DNA of 64,000 nucleotides from Burkholderia cepacia (GTDB lineage Bacteria > Pseudomonadota > Gammaproteobacteria > Burkholderiales > Burkholderiaceae): positions 3,203,342 through 3,267,341 of the forward strand of contig NZ_CP073638.1 of the NCBI RefSeq assembly GCF_029962485.1, given 5' to 3'. The position numbers and the translations under genes are program-made. Positions 43,113 through 52,012 of this stretch are shown one piece after another. The notes under the pieces were generated by a model. The model was not told the origin of the DNA. It made no database searches and saw only the letters and a program-made list of their open reading frames with translations. Numbering within the stretch: position 1 is the stretch's first letter; every line of letters begins with the position of its first letter.

Positions 43113-44351
43113 TTAGTCGAACGTTTCGAGCGCGAGCAGTTCTTCGATGGTCTGCCGGCGGCGGATCAGCCGCGGCGTACCGCGATCGACGAGCACTTCC
43201 GGCGCGAGCGGCCGGCTGTTGTAGTTCGAGGACATCGACGCGCCGTACGCGCCCGCGTCGTGCAGGAACAGCAGGTCGCCGATCTGCGGCTGCGGCAGCT
43301 TGCGGTGCGTGACCACGCCGCCCGCGTCCTGCGTGAACACGTCGCCCGATTCGCACAGCGGCCCCGCGATCGCGAGATCGACGGCCGGCCGGCCGGCGGG
43401 CAGCGCGCCGTCGTGCGCGTGCACGGACACCGCGTGGTAGCTGCCGTACATCGACGGACGCATCAGGTCGTTGAAGCCCGCGTCGATCAGCACGAAATCG
43501 TGCTTCGGCCGGCGGTTGACGGCTTGCACTTCGGTGACGAGCGTGCCGGCTTCCGCGACGAGGAAGCGGCCCGGTTCGATCTCGATGCGCACCGGGTGGC
43601 CGAGGTGCCGCTCGATCCGCTTGCGCGCGGCGTCCCACTGGCTGAAGTAGTGATCGACATCGACGCGCGGCTCGCCGTCACGATACGGGATCGACAGGCC
43701 GCCGCCGGCCGAGATCGCGTCGATGTCATGGCCGAGCGACGTGACGAGATCGACCATCGCATCGCACACTTGCGACAGGTGGCCGTAGTCGACGCCCGAA
43801 CCGATGTGCATGTGAATGCCGACGAGCTTCAGCCCGTACTGGCGCACGATCTCGATCGCGCGCGGCACATCGTCGATCCAGATGCCGTGCTTGCTCTGCG
43901 GGCCGCCGGTGTTGGTCTTGTTGCTGTGGCCGTGGCCGAAGCCGGGGTTGACGCGCAGCCACACGCGGTGGCCCGGCGCGTGCTCGCCGATGCGCGCGAG
44001 CATGTCGAGCGAACCGGCGTTGACGGTCACGCCGTGCTTCAGCACGGCAGTGAGCGTCGGGCGGTCGATCAGGTCGGCCGTGAACACGACGCCTTCCGGC
44101 TCGCCCGCAGGGCTGAATCCGGCCGTGAGGCTGCGCTCGATCTCGCCGAGCGACACGGCGTCGACGCACGCGCCTTCCTCGCGCATCAGCTTCAGGATAT
44201 GGATGTTCGAGTTCGCCTTCTGTGCATAGCGGATCACGTCGAACTGGCGCAGTTGGGCGATGCGGTCGCGGATGACGTCGGCGTCGTACACCCACAGCGG
44301 GGTGCCGTATTGCTGCGCGAGCGTCGCGAGCTGGCGGGAATCGAGGGACAT
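43113..44351 (-). CDS. lysA: Diaminopimelate decarboxylase
   Basis: From MSLDSRQLATLAQQYGTPLW (ATG at 44351) the protein has 412 residues. The alanine-racemase-like barrel carries the PLP lysine in RYAQKANSNIHIL, the cofactor phosphate loop AISAGGGLSIPY and IEIEPGRFLVAEAG. The second domain has the active-site cysteine in GPLCESGDVFTQD. It decarboxylates meso-diaminopimelate to L-lysine. The E. coli arrangement of lysA divergent from lysR is repeated here. This is probably a second, regulated copy, since Burkholderia usually has a housekeeping lysA elsewhere (general knowledge, not checked). Confidence 0.92.
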   Translation of the reverse strand: MSLDSRQLATLAQQYGTPLWVYDADVIRDRIAQLRQFDVIRYAQKANSNIHILKLMREEGACVDAVSLGEIERSLTAGFSPAGEPEGVVFTADLIDRPTLTAVLKHGVTVNAGSLDMLARIGEHAPGHRVWLRVNPGFGHGHSNKTNTGGPQSKHGIWIDDVPRAIEIVRQYGLKLVGIHMHIGSGVDYGHLSQVCDAMVDLVTSLGHDIDAISAGGGLSIPYRDGEPRVDVDHYFSQWDAARKRIERHLGHPVRIEIEPGRFLVAEAGTLVTEVQAVNRRPKHDFVLIDAGFNDLMRPSMYGSYHAVSVHAHDGALPAGRPAVDLAIAGPLCESGDVFTQDAGGVVTHRKLPQPQIGDLLFLHDAGAYGASMSSNYNSRPLAPEVLVDRGTPRLIRRRQTIEELLALETFD

Positions 44352-44460
44352 GGCGGATAAATCGGATCGAATGAACGGATAGCGTGGATGATGCACCTGA
44401 TTGGCTATGCAGTAAAATGCCTGTTTATCGATATTCAATTCATTTTCGATATAGAAGATC

Positions 44461-45375
44461 ATGCTCACGCACCGTCATATCGAGGTATTCCGCGCGCTGA
44501 TGGTCACCGGCAGCACGACGCGTGCGGCCGAGATGCTGTACACGTCGCAGCCGACGATCAGCCGCGAGCTCGCGCGGATGGAGCAGGTCGTCGGCTTCGC
44601 GCTGTTCGAGCGCACGCACGGCCGGCTGCGGCCGACGATGGCCGCGCTCACGCTGTTCGACGACGTGCGGCTCGCGTATGTGGGGCTTGAACGCGTCGCG
44701 GCGACGGCCGCGCGCCTGCGCGAGTTTCGCGACGGCCAGCTGTCGGTGATCGCGCTGCCGGCGTTCTCGCACGCGATCCTGCCCGGTGCGGCCCGCCGAT
44801 TTCACGACGCGCATGCAGGCGTCAGCATCTCGGTCGAAACGCAGGAATCGCCGATGCTCGAAGAGTGGCTCACCGCGCAGCGTTATGACCTCGGGCTGAC
44901 CGAGCACGACATCGCGCCGGCCGGCACCGTGCTCACGCCGCTGCTCGAAGTCGACGAAGTGTGCGTGCTGCCCGACGGCCATCCGCTGCTCGCGCAGGAC
45001 GCGATCGACCTGCTCGATCTCGCCGATCTCCCGTTCGTGAGCCTGTCGCTGAACGATCCGTACCGCATCCTGATCGACGAGGCGTTCGCGCAACTCGGCG
45101 TCGCGCCGCGCTCGGTGGTCGATACGCCGTCGGCCGTGTCGGTGTGCGCGTTCGTGCGGCAGGGGCTCGGCGCCGCGATCGTCAATCCGCTGACCGCGCT
45201 CGATTTCGTCGGGCGCGACCTGCATGTGCGGCCGCTCACGCGATCGTTTCCGTACCGCGTCAGCATGATCGTGCCCGAACACCGGCCGAAGAATCTGCTC
45301 GTCGATGCATTCGCCGATGCGCTGCGCGGCGAGGCGAAGGCGATCCGCCGCAGGCTGGCCGCGCACCTTGGCTAG
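44461..45375 (+). CDS. lysR: LysR-family activator divergent from lysA
   Basis: The 304-residue protein has a winged helix (THRHIEVFRALMVTGSTTRA, then SQPTISRELARMEQVVGFAL) and an effector domain. Its closeness to LysR proper, the divergence from lysA and the 109-base shared gap make it the probable activator of lysA, responding to diaminopimelate. The gap is AT-rich (44400-44460), as expected for divergent promoters. Confidence 0.88.
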   Translation: MLTHRHIEVFRALMVTGSTTRAAEMLYTSQPTISRELARMEQVVGFALFERTHGRLRPTMAALTLFDDVRLAYVGLERVAATAARLREFRDGQLSVIALPAFSHAILPGAARRFHDAHAGVSISVETQESPMLEEWLTAQRYDLGLTEHDIAPAGTVLTPLLEVDEVCVLPDGHPLLAQDAIDLLDLADLPFVSLSLNDPYRILIDEAFAQLGVAPRSVVDTPSAVSVCAFVRQGLGAAIVNPLTALDFVGRDLHVRPLTRSFPYRVSMIVPEHRPKNLLVDAFADALRGEAKAIRRRLAAHLG

Positions 45376-45431
45376 CGGCACCGTATGATGGGCGTTTCGC
45401 CGCCACCGTCCTCACTTTCCGGAATCTCGTC

Positions 45432-46031
45432 ATGACCGCCGCAGCGTCCTCCCTCGAACCACCGACCCTCTCCGGCGAACGCATCGTACTGCGGCCGCTC
45501 GATGCATCCGACCGGCAGGCGCTGCTCGATGCCGCGGCCGACGGCGAGTTGTGGAACCTGAAGGTCACGGTCGTGCCGGGCGCGGAGACGGTCGACGCTT
45601 ATATCGATACCGCGTTGCAGGGGCGCGCGGCCGGCACCGTGATGCCGTTCGTGATCGTCGATCGCGCATCGGGCCGAGTGATCGGCAGCACACGTTTCTG
45701 GAAGATCGACCGCAAGAATCGCAAGCTCGAGATCGGCCATACGTGGCTGAGCGAATCGGCGCAGCGCACGCGCGCGAATACCGAAGCGAAGTGGTTGCTG
45801 CTGGCTTATGCGTTCGACACGCTGCAATGTGTGCGCGTGCAGTTCACGACCGACGAGCTGAACGAGAAATCGCGCGCGGCGATTCTGCGGCTCGGGGCGA
45901 AACAGGAAGGGATCGTGCGCCACGAGCGGATCATGCCCGATGGCCGCAAGCGCAATTCGGTGCGCTTCAGCATCATCGACGACGAATGGCCGGAAGTGAG
46001 TGCGCGGCTGAGAGCGAAGCTTGCGACGTAA
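45432..46031 (+). CDS. GNAT-family acetyltransferase, RimJ/RimL-like
   Basis: The 199-residue protein has the RimL-type outline: GERIVLRPLDASDRQALLDA, VIGSTRFWKIDRKNRKLEIG, HTWLSESAQRTRANTEAKWL and NEKSRAAILRLGAKQEGIVR. The R-T-R-A-N stretch replaces the usual Q-x-x-G-x-G/A acetyl-CoA loop. Such enzymes acetylate protein N-termini or small amines. It follows the lysR gene by 56 bases but has no obvious link to it. Confidence 0.87.
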   Translation: MTAAASSLEPPTLSGERIVLRPLDASDRQALLDAAADGELWNLKVTVVPGAETVDAYIDTALQGRAAGTVMPFVIVDRASGRVIGSTRFWKIDRKNRKLEIGHTWLSESAQRTRANTEAKWLLLAYAFDTLQCVRVQFTTDELNEKSRAAILRLGAKQEGIVRHERIMPDGRKRNSVRFSIIDDEWPEVSARLRAKLAT

Positions 46032-46133
46032 CGTGTGACGTGTGTGACGTGCGTCGCGCCGCCGGCAGGGGAGGCGGCAGCGCGACGAGGGGGGAAGCGG
46101 TGCGCCGCGCGCGAGGCGCGGCGCTGCATCGCG

Positions 46134-46712
46134 TTACTGCGCCGATGCGAGGTGGTGACGCTGCGCGAGCTTCTGCGCGTCCGCGTAGTGCGCCTGCAGG
46201 ATCGGCAGCGACTGGCGTGCGACTTCCTTCAGCTTCGTGTCGCGTCCCGATGCGATTTCGGCCTGGAATGCCGAGATCGCCTTCTGCTGGCCGGCAAGTG
46301 CGACCTGCTCGATATACGCCTTGTCGAACTCGGCGCCGCGCAGGTTCTTGATGCTGCTCAGCACGGCGGTGTCCGGGTCGTTGGCCGGCACGTCGACGCC
46401 GCGCGGGCTCGCCGCGCGCATCGCCTGGATGATCTTCTCGTCGTCGGCCGACACGCGTTGCGCGAACGCCTTGACCTGGCTGTCCGACGTGCGCGAATCG
46501 GCGATACGTGCGGCGTCGTGCTGCGTCGACACGGTCTTCGTGCCGTCCGTGATGAAGGCCTGGTCGGCTTCGTGGATGCGCGTCGCGGCGGCGGCCGGCG
46601 CGGCAGGTGCCGCGGGTGCCGGTTGGGCGGTTTGCGCGGTCGCCGTTACGGCGACGAGAAGCAGGCCAGCGGCAGACAAAGCAAGGCGCGAGATGTGGGG
46701 AAAGCGGTTCAT
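46134..46712 (-). CDS. Secreted DUF4142 protein
   Basis: The 192-residue protein has a signal peptide (HISRLALSAAGLLLVAVTAT) and an Ala/Pro-rich linker. A four-helix, ferritin-like DUF4142 domain follows: HEADQAFITDGTKTVSTQHD, AFAQRVSADDEKIIQAMRAA and KAISAFQAEIASGRDTKLKE, ending with histidine-rich AHYADAQKLAQRHHLASAQ. Members are periplasmic and of unknown function, with suggested roles in stress or metal handling. It stands alone. Confidence 0.85.
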   Translation of the reverse strand: MNRFPHISRLALSAAGLLLVAVTATAQTAQPAPAAPAAPAAAATRIHEADQAFITDGTKTVSTQHDAARIADSRTSDSQVKAFAQRVSADDEKIIQAMRAASPRGVDVPANDPDTAVLSSIKNLRGAEFDKAYIEQVALAGQQKAISAFQAEIASGRDTKLKEVARQSLPILQAHYADAQKLAQRHHLASAQ

Positions 46713-46992
46713 GGGACCTCCTTTCGATCGGGGCTCTGGTTAAAAAACGGATGACGTGATCCGTAGCTGTGCGAGAGACCGGGCGCGCCCGGGCCGGATT
46801 CGACCGCCGCTCTGCCGCGGCGCCGGTCGAAGTGTTTCCCGGCCCGACTGATTCTAGGAGAGCGGTCGGGTAGCAGGTGCAACCGTGCTGTGGTTTGTGT
46901 AACGGTTGGTAAGACGAATCGATGTGCACGCTTGCAGACAGGTATTGCGTACCTGGTGCGGGTGCGATGGCGGCAATTTTTGCGTGCGCGTG

Positions 46993-47104
46993 GCGCATGC
47001 AATGCACGAGAAGCACGCGCGTGTCATCCGCATTTCATCGTCTTGCTGCTGTGTCGTGCCCGTCGAGCGACGTGTCGGATCGCGCATGCAATGCGCGAGA
47101 AAGC
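46993..47104. repeat. Near-identical 20-base direct repeats containing GCATGC
   Basis: GCGCATGCAATGCACGAG starts at 46993 and GCGCATGCAATGCGCGAG at 47082. The units are 89 bases apart, differ at one base and both continue with AGAAGC-like ends. Further TGCAATGC cores lie just inside the HAD gene. The 46713-47105 stretch holds nothing else I can name. Confidence 0.5.
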
Positions 47105-47105
47105 G

Positions 47106-47729
47106 TCACACGCGATCGAGCAAAGCTTCGAGGCGCGGCAGCAACGGTGTCGCACAATGTGCCTGCAATGCGTCGGGTGCGGTGTAGCCCCACGCTACGC
47201 CCTGGAATGCAATGCGTGCACGTTGCGCCGCGTCGGCATCGCGGATTTCATCGCCGACGTACAGCACTTCGTCGGCACGCACACCGGCCTCGCGAACGAG
47301 TGCGCGCAGGCGACGCGCCTTGCCGAACAGCGGAATGCCGCATGCGAAGGTGTCGACCCGCGCGCTGGCACGCGGGCCGAGCCGGTCGCGCACGATGTCT
47401 TCGGTGTTGGACGTGGCGATCGCGATGCGGATGCCGCGCGTGGCGAGCGCATCGAACGTTGCGTCGACGCCGGGGAACAGCCTCACCTGCGCGACGCGCG
47501 GCTGCATCAGGCGGCGCATGTCGATCGTCACGCGCGGCACTTTCCACATCGGCACGTCGAGCGCGCGAATGATGTCGCGCGCCGACATGCCGCGCAACGC
47601 GGGGCGCAGCTCGGGCGTGGCGTCGCGAAAGCCGTGCAGGCGCGACGCTTCCGACAGCGCCGCGAGAAAGCTGTCGAGCGAATCGGCGAGCGTGCCGTCG
47701 AAGTCGAATGCGATGAGGCGGAAGGTCAT
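47106..47729 (-). CDS. HAD-superfamily phosphatase, phosphoglycolate phosphatase-like
   Basis: The 207-residue protein has the HAD motifs in order: IAFDFDGTLADSLDSF with the two catalytic aspartates (motif I), GIRIAIATSNTEDIV (II), the lysine in PLFGKARRLRAL (III) and YVGDEIRDADAAQRAR (IV). A helical C1 cap follows motif I. It hydrolyses a small phosphate ester; the family includes Gph, and the real substrate is unknown. The gene lies 17 bases behind a ModA-like gene on the same strand. Confidence 0.9.
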   Translation of the reverse strand: MTFRLIAFDFDGTLADSLDSFLAALSEASRLHGFRDATPELRPALRGMSARDIIRALDVPMWKVPRVTIDMRRLMQPRVAQVRLFPGVDATFDALATRGIRIAIATSNTEDIVRDRLGPRASARVDTFACGIPLFGKARRLRALVREAGVRADEVLYVGDEIRDADAAQRARIAFQGVAWGYTAPDALQAHCATPLLPRLEALLDRV

Positions 47730-47746
47730 GAAGCGACGCGACAGGG

Positions 47747-48577
47747 TTATTGGGCGGGGGACATTGTCACCGAATCGAGCCCTGTTGCCTGCACTGTCGC
47801 TTGCGCCTGCGGCGACGCGAGATAGTCGAGCAGCTTCTTCGCGTCTTCGGGATGATCGGCGCCGACCGGAATGCCGCCTGCGAAGCGCGTGACCGACTGC
47901 ACCGATTCGGGCACCTTGCCCGCATACGTGACGCCCGGCACCGGCAGCAGTTCGCTGACCTGCTGGAAGCCGATTTCGTAGTCGCCGTTCGCGACGACGG
48001 ACGCAACCGGGATGCGCGGGATCATCTTCGCCTTGGGCTTCACCTGATCCTCGACGCCGAGCTTGCGGAACATTTCCTTTTCGACGTAGACGCCGCTCGC
48101 GCTGTCCGAATACGCGACCGATTTCGCGCGCAGCAGCACGGCCTTCAACTGGTCGACGGTGCCGATGTCGGGCTTCGGCGCACCGGCGCGCACGACCATC
48201 CCGATCCGCGAATCGGCGAGCTCGACGCGTGACGCGGGAATCACCTTGCCTTCCTTGATCAACTGGTCGAGCGCATAGCCGACCATGATCAATACGTCGG
48301 CTTTCTCGCCGCGCGCGAGGCGATTCGGAATCGCTTCCTTCGACTGGCCCATCGACGGGCCGGAGATCGTGTCGAGCGTGTCGCCGGATGACGCCGTGAA
48401 GCCGGGACCCAATTGCTTGTATGCGGCCGTGAAGCCGCCGGAGATCATCACACGCAGGTCGGCCGCTTCGGCCGGCAGCGCGGCGGACGCGAGCGCGACG
48501 GCGGCGAGCCAGAGCGCGGCGCGGCGCGCGAGGGGAGGCCGGGTCGCAGAGGCGGTGAGTGCGGCTTGGGCGTGCAT
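47747..48577 (-). CDS. Solitary ModA-like periplasmic solute-binding protein
   Basis: From MHAQAALTASATRPPLARRA (ATG at 48577 behind AAGGAG) the protein has 276 residues. A signal peptide ends near PAEA, and a SBP_bac_11 domain follows (LRVMISGGFTAAYKQLGPGF, then LARGEKADVLIMVGYALDQL and RVELADSRIGMVVRAGAPKP). ModA proteins bind molybdate or tungstate, but the ligand serines are not certain here, and ModA-like relatives bind other anions. No permease or ATPase gene is adjacent, so it may be an orphan sensor or serve a distant transporter. Confidence 0.83.
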   Translation of the reverse strand: MHAQAALTASATRPPLARRAALWLAAVALASAALPAEAADLRVMISGGFTAAYKQLGPGFTASSGDTLDTISGPSMGQSKEAIPNRLARGEKADVLIMVGYALDQLIKEGKVIPASRVELADSRIGMVVRAGAPKPDIGTVDQLKAVLLRAKSVAYSDSASGVYVEKEMFRKLGVEDQVKPKAKMIPRIPVASVVANGDYEIGFQQVSELLPVPGVTYAGKVPESVQSVTRFAGGIPVGADHPEDAKKLLDYLASPQAQATVQATGLDSVTMSPAQ

Positions 48578-48783
48578 CGGTCGCTCCTTCCAGTCTGTCG
48601 TTGTTGGTGTGTGCGGTTGCTTGCAGCCTGCACGGGCTACATGATCCACCGAAAAGCGGACGCGTGCCGTTCGGCGTGCGTGCGTTGCCGGCTGGCGCGC
48701 GACGCGGGAAGGAAAGCCCGGTATGCTGTCCGGCGTCCGCGATGGCGGTTTCCCGATGCTTCTTCGTGCCTGAATTCGATCAA

Positions 48784-49167
48784 ATGAAAATCGCTCGTGC
48801 CCGTTGTGCGATGTGGGTTCTCGCGGCGGCGTTCGCGTCGACCGCCGCAACGGCGGTGGCCGCCGCGCCGGTAAAACGCTGCGGATGGCTCGAGAACCCG
48901 ACGCCGGCCAACTGGTGGCTGGTCGACAAGGACGGCAGCTGGACGCTGTCGACCATGGGCAGCGAGCCGGTGCCGGGCCTCGACGAGATGCCCGACATGT
49001 CGAAGCAGGGCTGGGTCGTCACGAATGCCGGGGAGCACGGCTACGGCTGCGCGTGCCTCGACCTGGAGATCGATCCGCACACGCGCGACGTGACGAGGAT
49101 CGTGGCTGCGAAGCCGCTTCCGCTGAAGCGTTGCAAGGCCGACAAGACGTTGCCGGCGCCGTGGTGA
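48784..49167 (+). CDS. Secreted DUF4087 protein
   Basis: The 127-residue protein has a signal peptide (MKIARARCAMWVLAAAFAST, cleavage near AAA). The mature part has KRCGWLENPTPANWWLVDKD, GSWTLSTMGSEPV, HGYGCACLDLEID and a final Cys in LPLKRCKADK, so four cysteines may form two disulfides. DUF4087 has no known role. The gene is divergent from the ModA-like gene. Confidence 0.83.
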   Translation: MKIARARCAMWVLAAAFASTAATAVAAAPVKRCGWLENPTPANWWLVDKDGSWTLSTMGSEPVPGLDEMPDMSKQGWVVTNAGEHGYGCACLDLEIDPHTRDVTRIVAAKPLPLKRCKADKTLPAPW

Positions 49168-49185
49168 GAATCGATGAAGGCCGTG

Positions 49186-49452
49186 CTATCCGTAGCGATA
49201 GCGGCAGGATACGATGCTGATCTGAAGGTCGTCAGCCTCGTAGACCAGACGGTTCGTGTCGTCGATGCGCCGCGACCAGAAACCCGAGAGATTGGCCTTG
49301 AGCGGTTCGGGCTTGCCGATGCCCTCGAACGGTGTTCGCTGGGTTTCGCGAATGAGCTGGTTGATACGCTTGAGAGTCTTGCGATCCTGCCCCTGCCAGT
49401 AGACATAGTCGTCCCACGCGTCGGAAGTAAGGAGCGCGCGGCGTACGCTCAT
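49186..49452 (-). CDS. yoeB: YoeB-family mRNA interferase toxin with altered catalytic residue
   Basis: The 88-residue protein is a plain YoeB: SDAWDDYVYWQGQDRKTLKR, RTPFEGIGKPEPLKANLSGF and WSRRIDDTNRLVYE. YoeB cleaves ribosome-bound mRNA with Glu-46, Arg-65 and His-83 (E. coli numbering). Glu and Arg are present, but the C-terminal CRYHY of active toxins reads CRYRYG here, so the catalytic histidine is replaced by arginine (CGC) and a glycine is added. Activity may be reduced or absent. The gene overlaps yefM by 4 bases. Confidence 0.9.
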   Translation of the reverse strand: MSVRRALLTSDAWDDYVYWQGQDRKTLKRINQLIRETQRTPFEGIGKPEPLKANLSGFWSRRIDDTNRLVYEADDLQISIVSCRYRYG

Positions 49453-49709
49453 TCATCATCCTCGGCGAGCTTGTGTTCTTTCGCCTTGCCCTTGCGCAGT
49501 TGCGCGATAGAGCGTTCGAGATGGGCGACGTTGGCCGGCGAGCGCAGCAGGTGAACCGTCTCCATCAGGCTGTCGTAGTAGTCCTGCGACATGATGACGG
49601 CGTTCGGCGAATCGCGGCGCGTGATGAGCGTCACGTCCGCGTCGTCGACGACCTGGTCGATGACGGTCTTCAGATTACTGCGGGCATCCGAAAAATGAAT
49701 CGTGCGCAT
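49449..49709 (-). CDS. yefM: YefM-family antitoxin
   Basis: From MRTIHFSDARSNLKTVIDQV (ATG at 49709) the protein has 86 residues. It has the Phd/YefM DNA-binding N-terminus, then DADVTLITRRDSPNAVIMSQ and DYYDSLMETVHLLRSPANVA, and a charged toxin-binding tail. It neutralises YoeB and autorepresses through the TGTAC palindromes just upstream. The gene precedes yoeB with a 4-base overlap, the standard order. Confidence 0.92.
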   Translation of the reverse strand: MRTIHFSDARSNLKTVIDQVVDDADVTLITRRDSPNAVIMSQDYYDSLMETVHLLRSPANVAHLERSIAQLRKGKAKEHKLAEDDE

Positions 49710-49720
49710 GATGTGCCTCA

Positions 49721-49782
49721 CTTGTACATATAACGGTACAAGTATGGCATTGCTGGGGGAGATGTACGGAATGTTGTACAAG
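49721..49782. promoter_or_regulatory. yefM: YefM-type operator palindromes
   Basis: CTTGTAC (49721-49727) and GTACAAG (49736-49742) form an inverted repeat 12 bases before yefM, and a second site TTGTACAAG lies at 49774-49782, with ATGTAC between them. YefM-YoeB is known to bind TGTACA palindromes at its own promoter. Confidence 0.75.
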
Positions 49783-49933
49783 TTTAGTGGAGGCTGTGCA
49801 TAGTCGCACGTCACCATCCGGCAAGGCGTCGCGCCAGCGTTCAGCCGCAGCGGATTGGCGGTGTCCCTTGTCCCCCGCGTCACGGCGCGGTATCGTCGAT
49901 GCTCCGCCTTCCGACCCCGACCGGAGAACAGCC

Positions 49934-50377
49934 GTGCCCGCAGCCGCCCCCGCTACGCTGAGATTTTCCACCGACAAGCGCGAACTCGACATCGACGCGA
50001 TCTTCGACTTCCTGCATCGCGACGCGTACTGGTCGCAGGGTATTCCGCGCGACGTGGTCGAGAGCGCGATCGAGGGTTCGCTGTGCTTCGGCGCGTATGT
50101 CGGCGACCGGCTCGTCGGGTTCGCGCGGCTCGTCACCGATCACGCGACGTTCGCGTACCTGTGCGACGTGTTCGTGCTGCCGGCCGATCGCGGCAACGGC
50201 TACGGCCGGGCGCTGATCGACCACGTGTTCGCGCAGGAGATGGTGCAGCGGCTGCGCCGCATCATGCTCGTGACGACCGATGCGCACGAGCTGTACCGGC
50301 CGGTCGGCTTCGGGCCGTCAGCGAATCCCGAGCGGCTGATGGAGATTCGCCGCCCCGACATCTACGCGAAACGCTGA
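49934..50377 (+). CDS. GNAT-family N-acetyltransferase
   Basis: I chose the GTG at 49934, preceded by GGAGAACAG, giving 147 residues; the upstream frame has no family match. The GNAT core is LCDVFVLPADRGNGYGRALI (motif A with R-G-N-G-Y-G) and RRIMLVTTDAHELYRPVGF (motif B). The N-terminal substrate arm includes DAYWSQGIPRDVVESAIEGS, a pattern of a common small acetyltransferase group. The substrate is unknown. Confidence 0.88.
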   Translation: MPAAAPATLRFSTDKRELDIDAIFDFLHRDAYWSQGIPRDVVESAIEGSLCFGAYVGDRLVGFARLVTDHATFAYLCDVFVLPADRGNGYGRALIDHVFAQEMVQRLRRIMLVTTDAHELYRPVGFGPSANPERLMEIRRPDIYAKR

Positions 50378-50434
50378 CGCGCGGCGCTGCGCATACAATA
50401 CGCGCTTTCCGTTTTTGCCGAAGAGAAGCCCATC

Positions 50435-50653
50435 ATGACCGAACAGGAAGCCGAACAGCTCGCGACGCACCGTCACTACAAGGGCGGGCTGTACCGCTAC
50501 ATCGGCGTTGCGCGCCATTCCGAAACCGAGGAGTCGGTGGTCGTGTACGAGCATCTGTGGCCGCATGCGCGCGGGCTGTGGGTACGCCCGGAAGCGATGT
50601 TCAACGGGAACCTCGAGGACGGCACGCCGCGTTTTCGCAAGCTGCGCGACTGA
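50435..50653 (+). CDS. DUF1653 protein
   Basis: The 72-residue protein has the DUF1653 pattern: HRHYKGGLYRYIGVARHSET, then EESVVVYEHLWPHARGLWVR and PEAMFNGNL near the end. It is a small soluble beta-rich domain with no known activity, often found next to acetyltransferases or housekeeping genes. It follows the GNAT gene by 57 bases on the same strand. Confidence 0.87.
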   Translation: MTEQEAEQLATHRHYKGGLYRYIGVARHSETEESVVVYEHLWPHARGLWVRPEAMFNGNLEDGTPRFRKLRD

Positions 50654-50708
50654 TCCGCAACCGGCGGCGTGTGCCGCCGAGACAGCCGGCTGCATGAGCG
50701 TGATGCCG

Positions 50709-51920
50709 TTACGCGCCGGCCAGCGCCTTCACCAGCTCGGGCGGCGCATGCGCGACCGTCACCTCCGGCGTGCCGTGCCATGCCGCGAGTTTCTTCACGG
50801 CCTTCGCGACGTCGGCCGCGAGCCCCGTGCCGAAGCGCACGCCCGGCTCGACATGCACGGCCTTCAGCTCGAACGTACCCAGCCTGCGATGCGCTTTTGC
50901 ATCGACGCGGCCGACCAGTCGGCCGCGATGCAGCACGGGCAGGCAGAAATAGCCGTAGCGCCGCTTGTGCTGCGGCGTATAGCACTCGATCGTGTAGTCG
51001 AAGCCGAACAGCGTCGACGCGCGACGCCGGTCCCAGACGACCGGATCGAACGGCGACAGCAGCGTCGTGACCGTCGAGCGCAGCGTGTCGGCCGCGGCGG
51101 CCGGCAGCCATGCCTCGAGCGAGCGATGCACGTAAGCGGGCTCCTTCCAGTCGTCGATCTGCACCGGAATCAGGTCGCCGGCTTCCGCGAGCCGCTCCAG
51201 CTCTTCGCGGTACGAGCGGCGCGGCAGCCGGTAGTAGTCGGCAACCCAGTCCGCGCGCACGACGCCGAGCGCACGGCACGTGTAGTCGAGCAGCGCCGGC
51301 AGCACGGCATCGCGTGGCGGCAGGTCGCGTGAGTCGTCCCAGTCGGGCAACACGCGTTCGCGTATATCGTACACGCGCTGGAAATTGCGGCGTTCCGACA
51401 CCATCAGGTCACCCGTCGTGAACAGCACCTCCAGGTGTTGTTTCTCCGGCTTGCGATCCCACCATCCGTTGCCCTTCACGCCATCCTCGCGCTCGAAGTC
51501 GGCCGACCGCACCGGGCCCTCGTCGCGAATCCGCGCGAGAAGCTGCTCGATGTCGGACCGGTTCTGCTCATGCCACTCGGCTGCGTATTTCCAGCCCATC
51601 CCCGACGGATCGAGCATCTTGTAGCGCATCAGCCCGAACTGCTCGACTGGCAGGAAGCACGCTTCGTGCGACCAGTACTCGAACAGGCGTGCCTCGGCGA
51701 GATGTTCGTCGAGCCACTGTGGCGCGAAATCGCCGAGGCGGCTGAACAGCACGAGATACGGGCTGCGTGCGATGACGTTGATGGTGTCGATCTGCAACTG
51801 CGCCATCCGGCGGATCGAGTCGAGCACATCGGCCTTGGTCGCCTTGCGGCGGGGCGGCGTCAGCAGGCCCTGTGCGGCGAGATGCAGCGCGCGGGCGGCG
51901 GCGGGCGAGAGCGTAAGCAT
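50709..51920 (-). CDS. YcaQ-type winged-helix DNA glycosylase (crosslink repair)
   Basis: The 403-residue protein matches the HTH_42 (DUF1006) family: LSPAAARALHLAAQGLLTPP near the start, QLQIDTINVIARSPYLVLFS, then EHLAEARLFEYWSHEACFLP, with the catalytic Gln-x-Asp (QID) present. The second half has LLSPFDPVVWDRRRASTLFG and YCLPVLHRGRLVGRVDAKAH. E. coli YcaQ (AlkX) unhooks DNA interstrand crosslinks and bulky alkyl lesions, and Streptomyces AlkZ protects against its own alkylating antibiotic. It is monocistronic here. Confidence 0.9.
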   Translation of the reverse strand: MLTLSPAAARALHLAAQGLLTPPRRKATKADVLDSIRRMAQLQIDTINVIARSPYLVLFSRLGDFAPQWLDEHLAEARLFEYWSHEACFLPVEQFGLMRYKMLDPSGMGWKYAAEWHEQNRSDIEQLLARIRDEGPVRSADFEREDGVKGNGWWDRKPEKQHLEVLFTTGDLMVSERRNFQRVYDIRERVLPDWDDSRDLPPRDAVLPALLDYTCRALGVVRADWVADYYRLPRRSYREELERLAEAGDLIPVQIDDWKEPAYVHRSLEAWLPAAAADTLRSTVTTLLSPFDPVVWDRRRASTLFGFDYTIECYTPQHKRRYGYFCLPVLHRGRLVGRVDAKAHRRLGTFELKAVHVEPGVRFGTGLAADVAKAVKKLAAWHGTPEVTVAHAPPELVKALAGA

Positions 51921-52012
51921 CGGAGTGGCGGTCGAGGGTGGCGATCGGGGACCACTTTAGCGCGAAAGCGGCGCACACGTGCGCCGCACCGCTGCAACGC
52001 GTCTGACAATGC

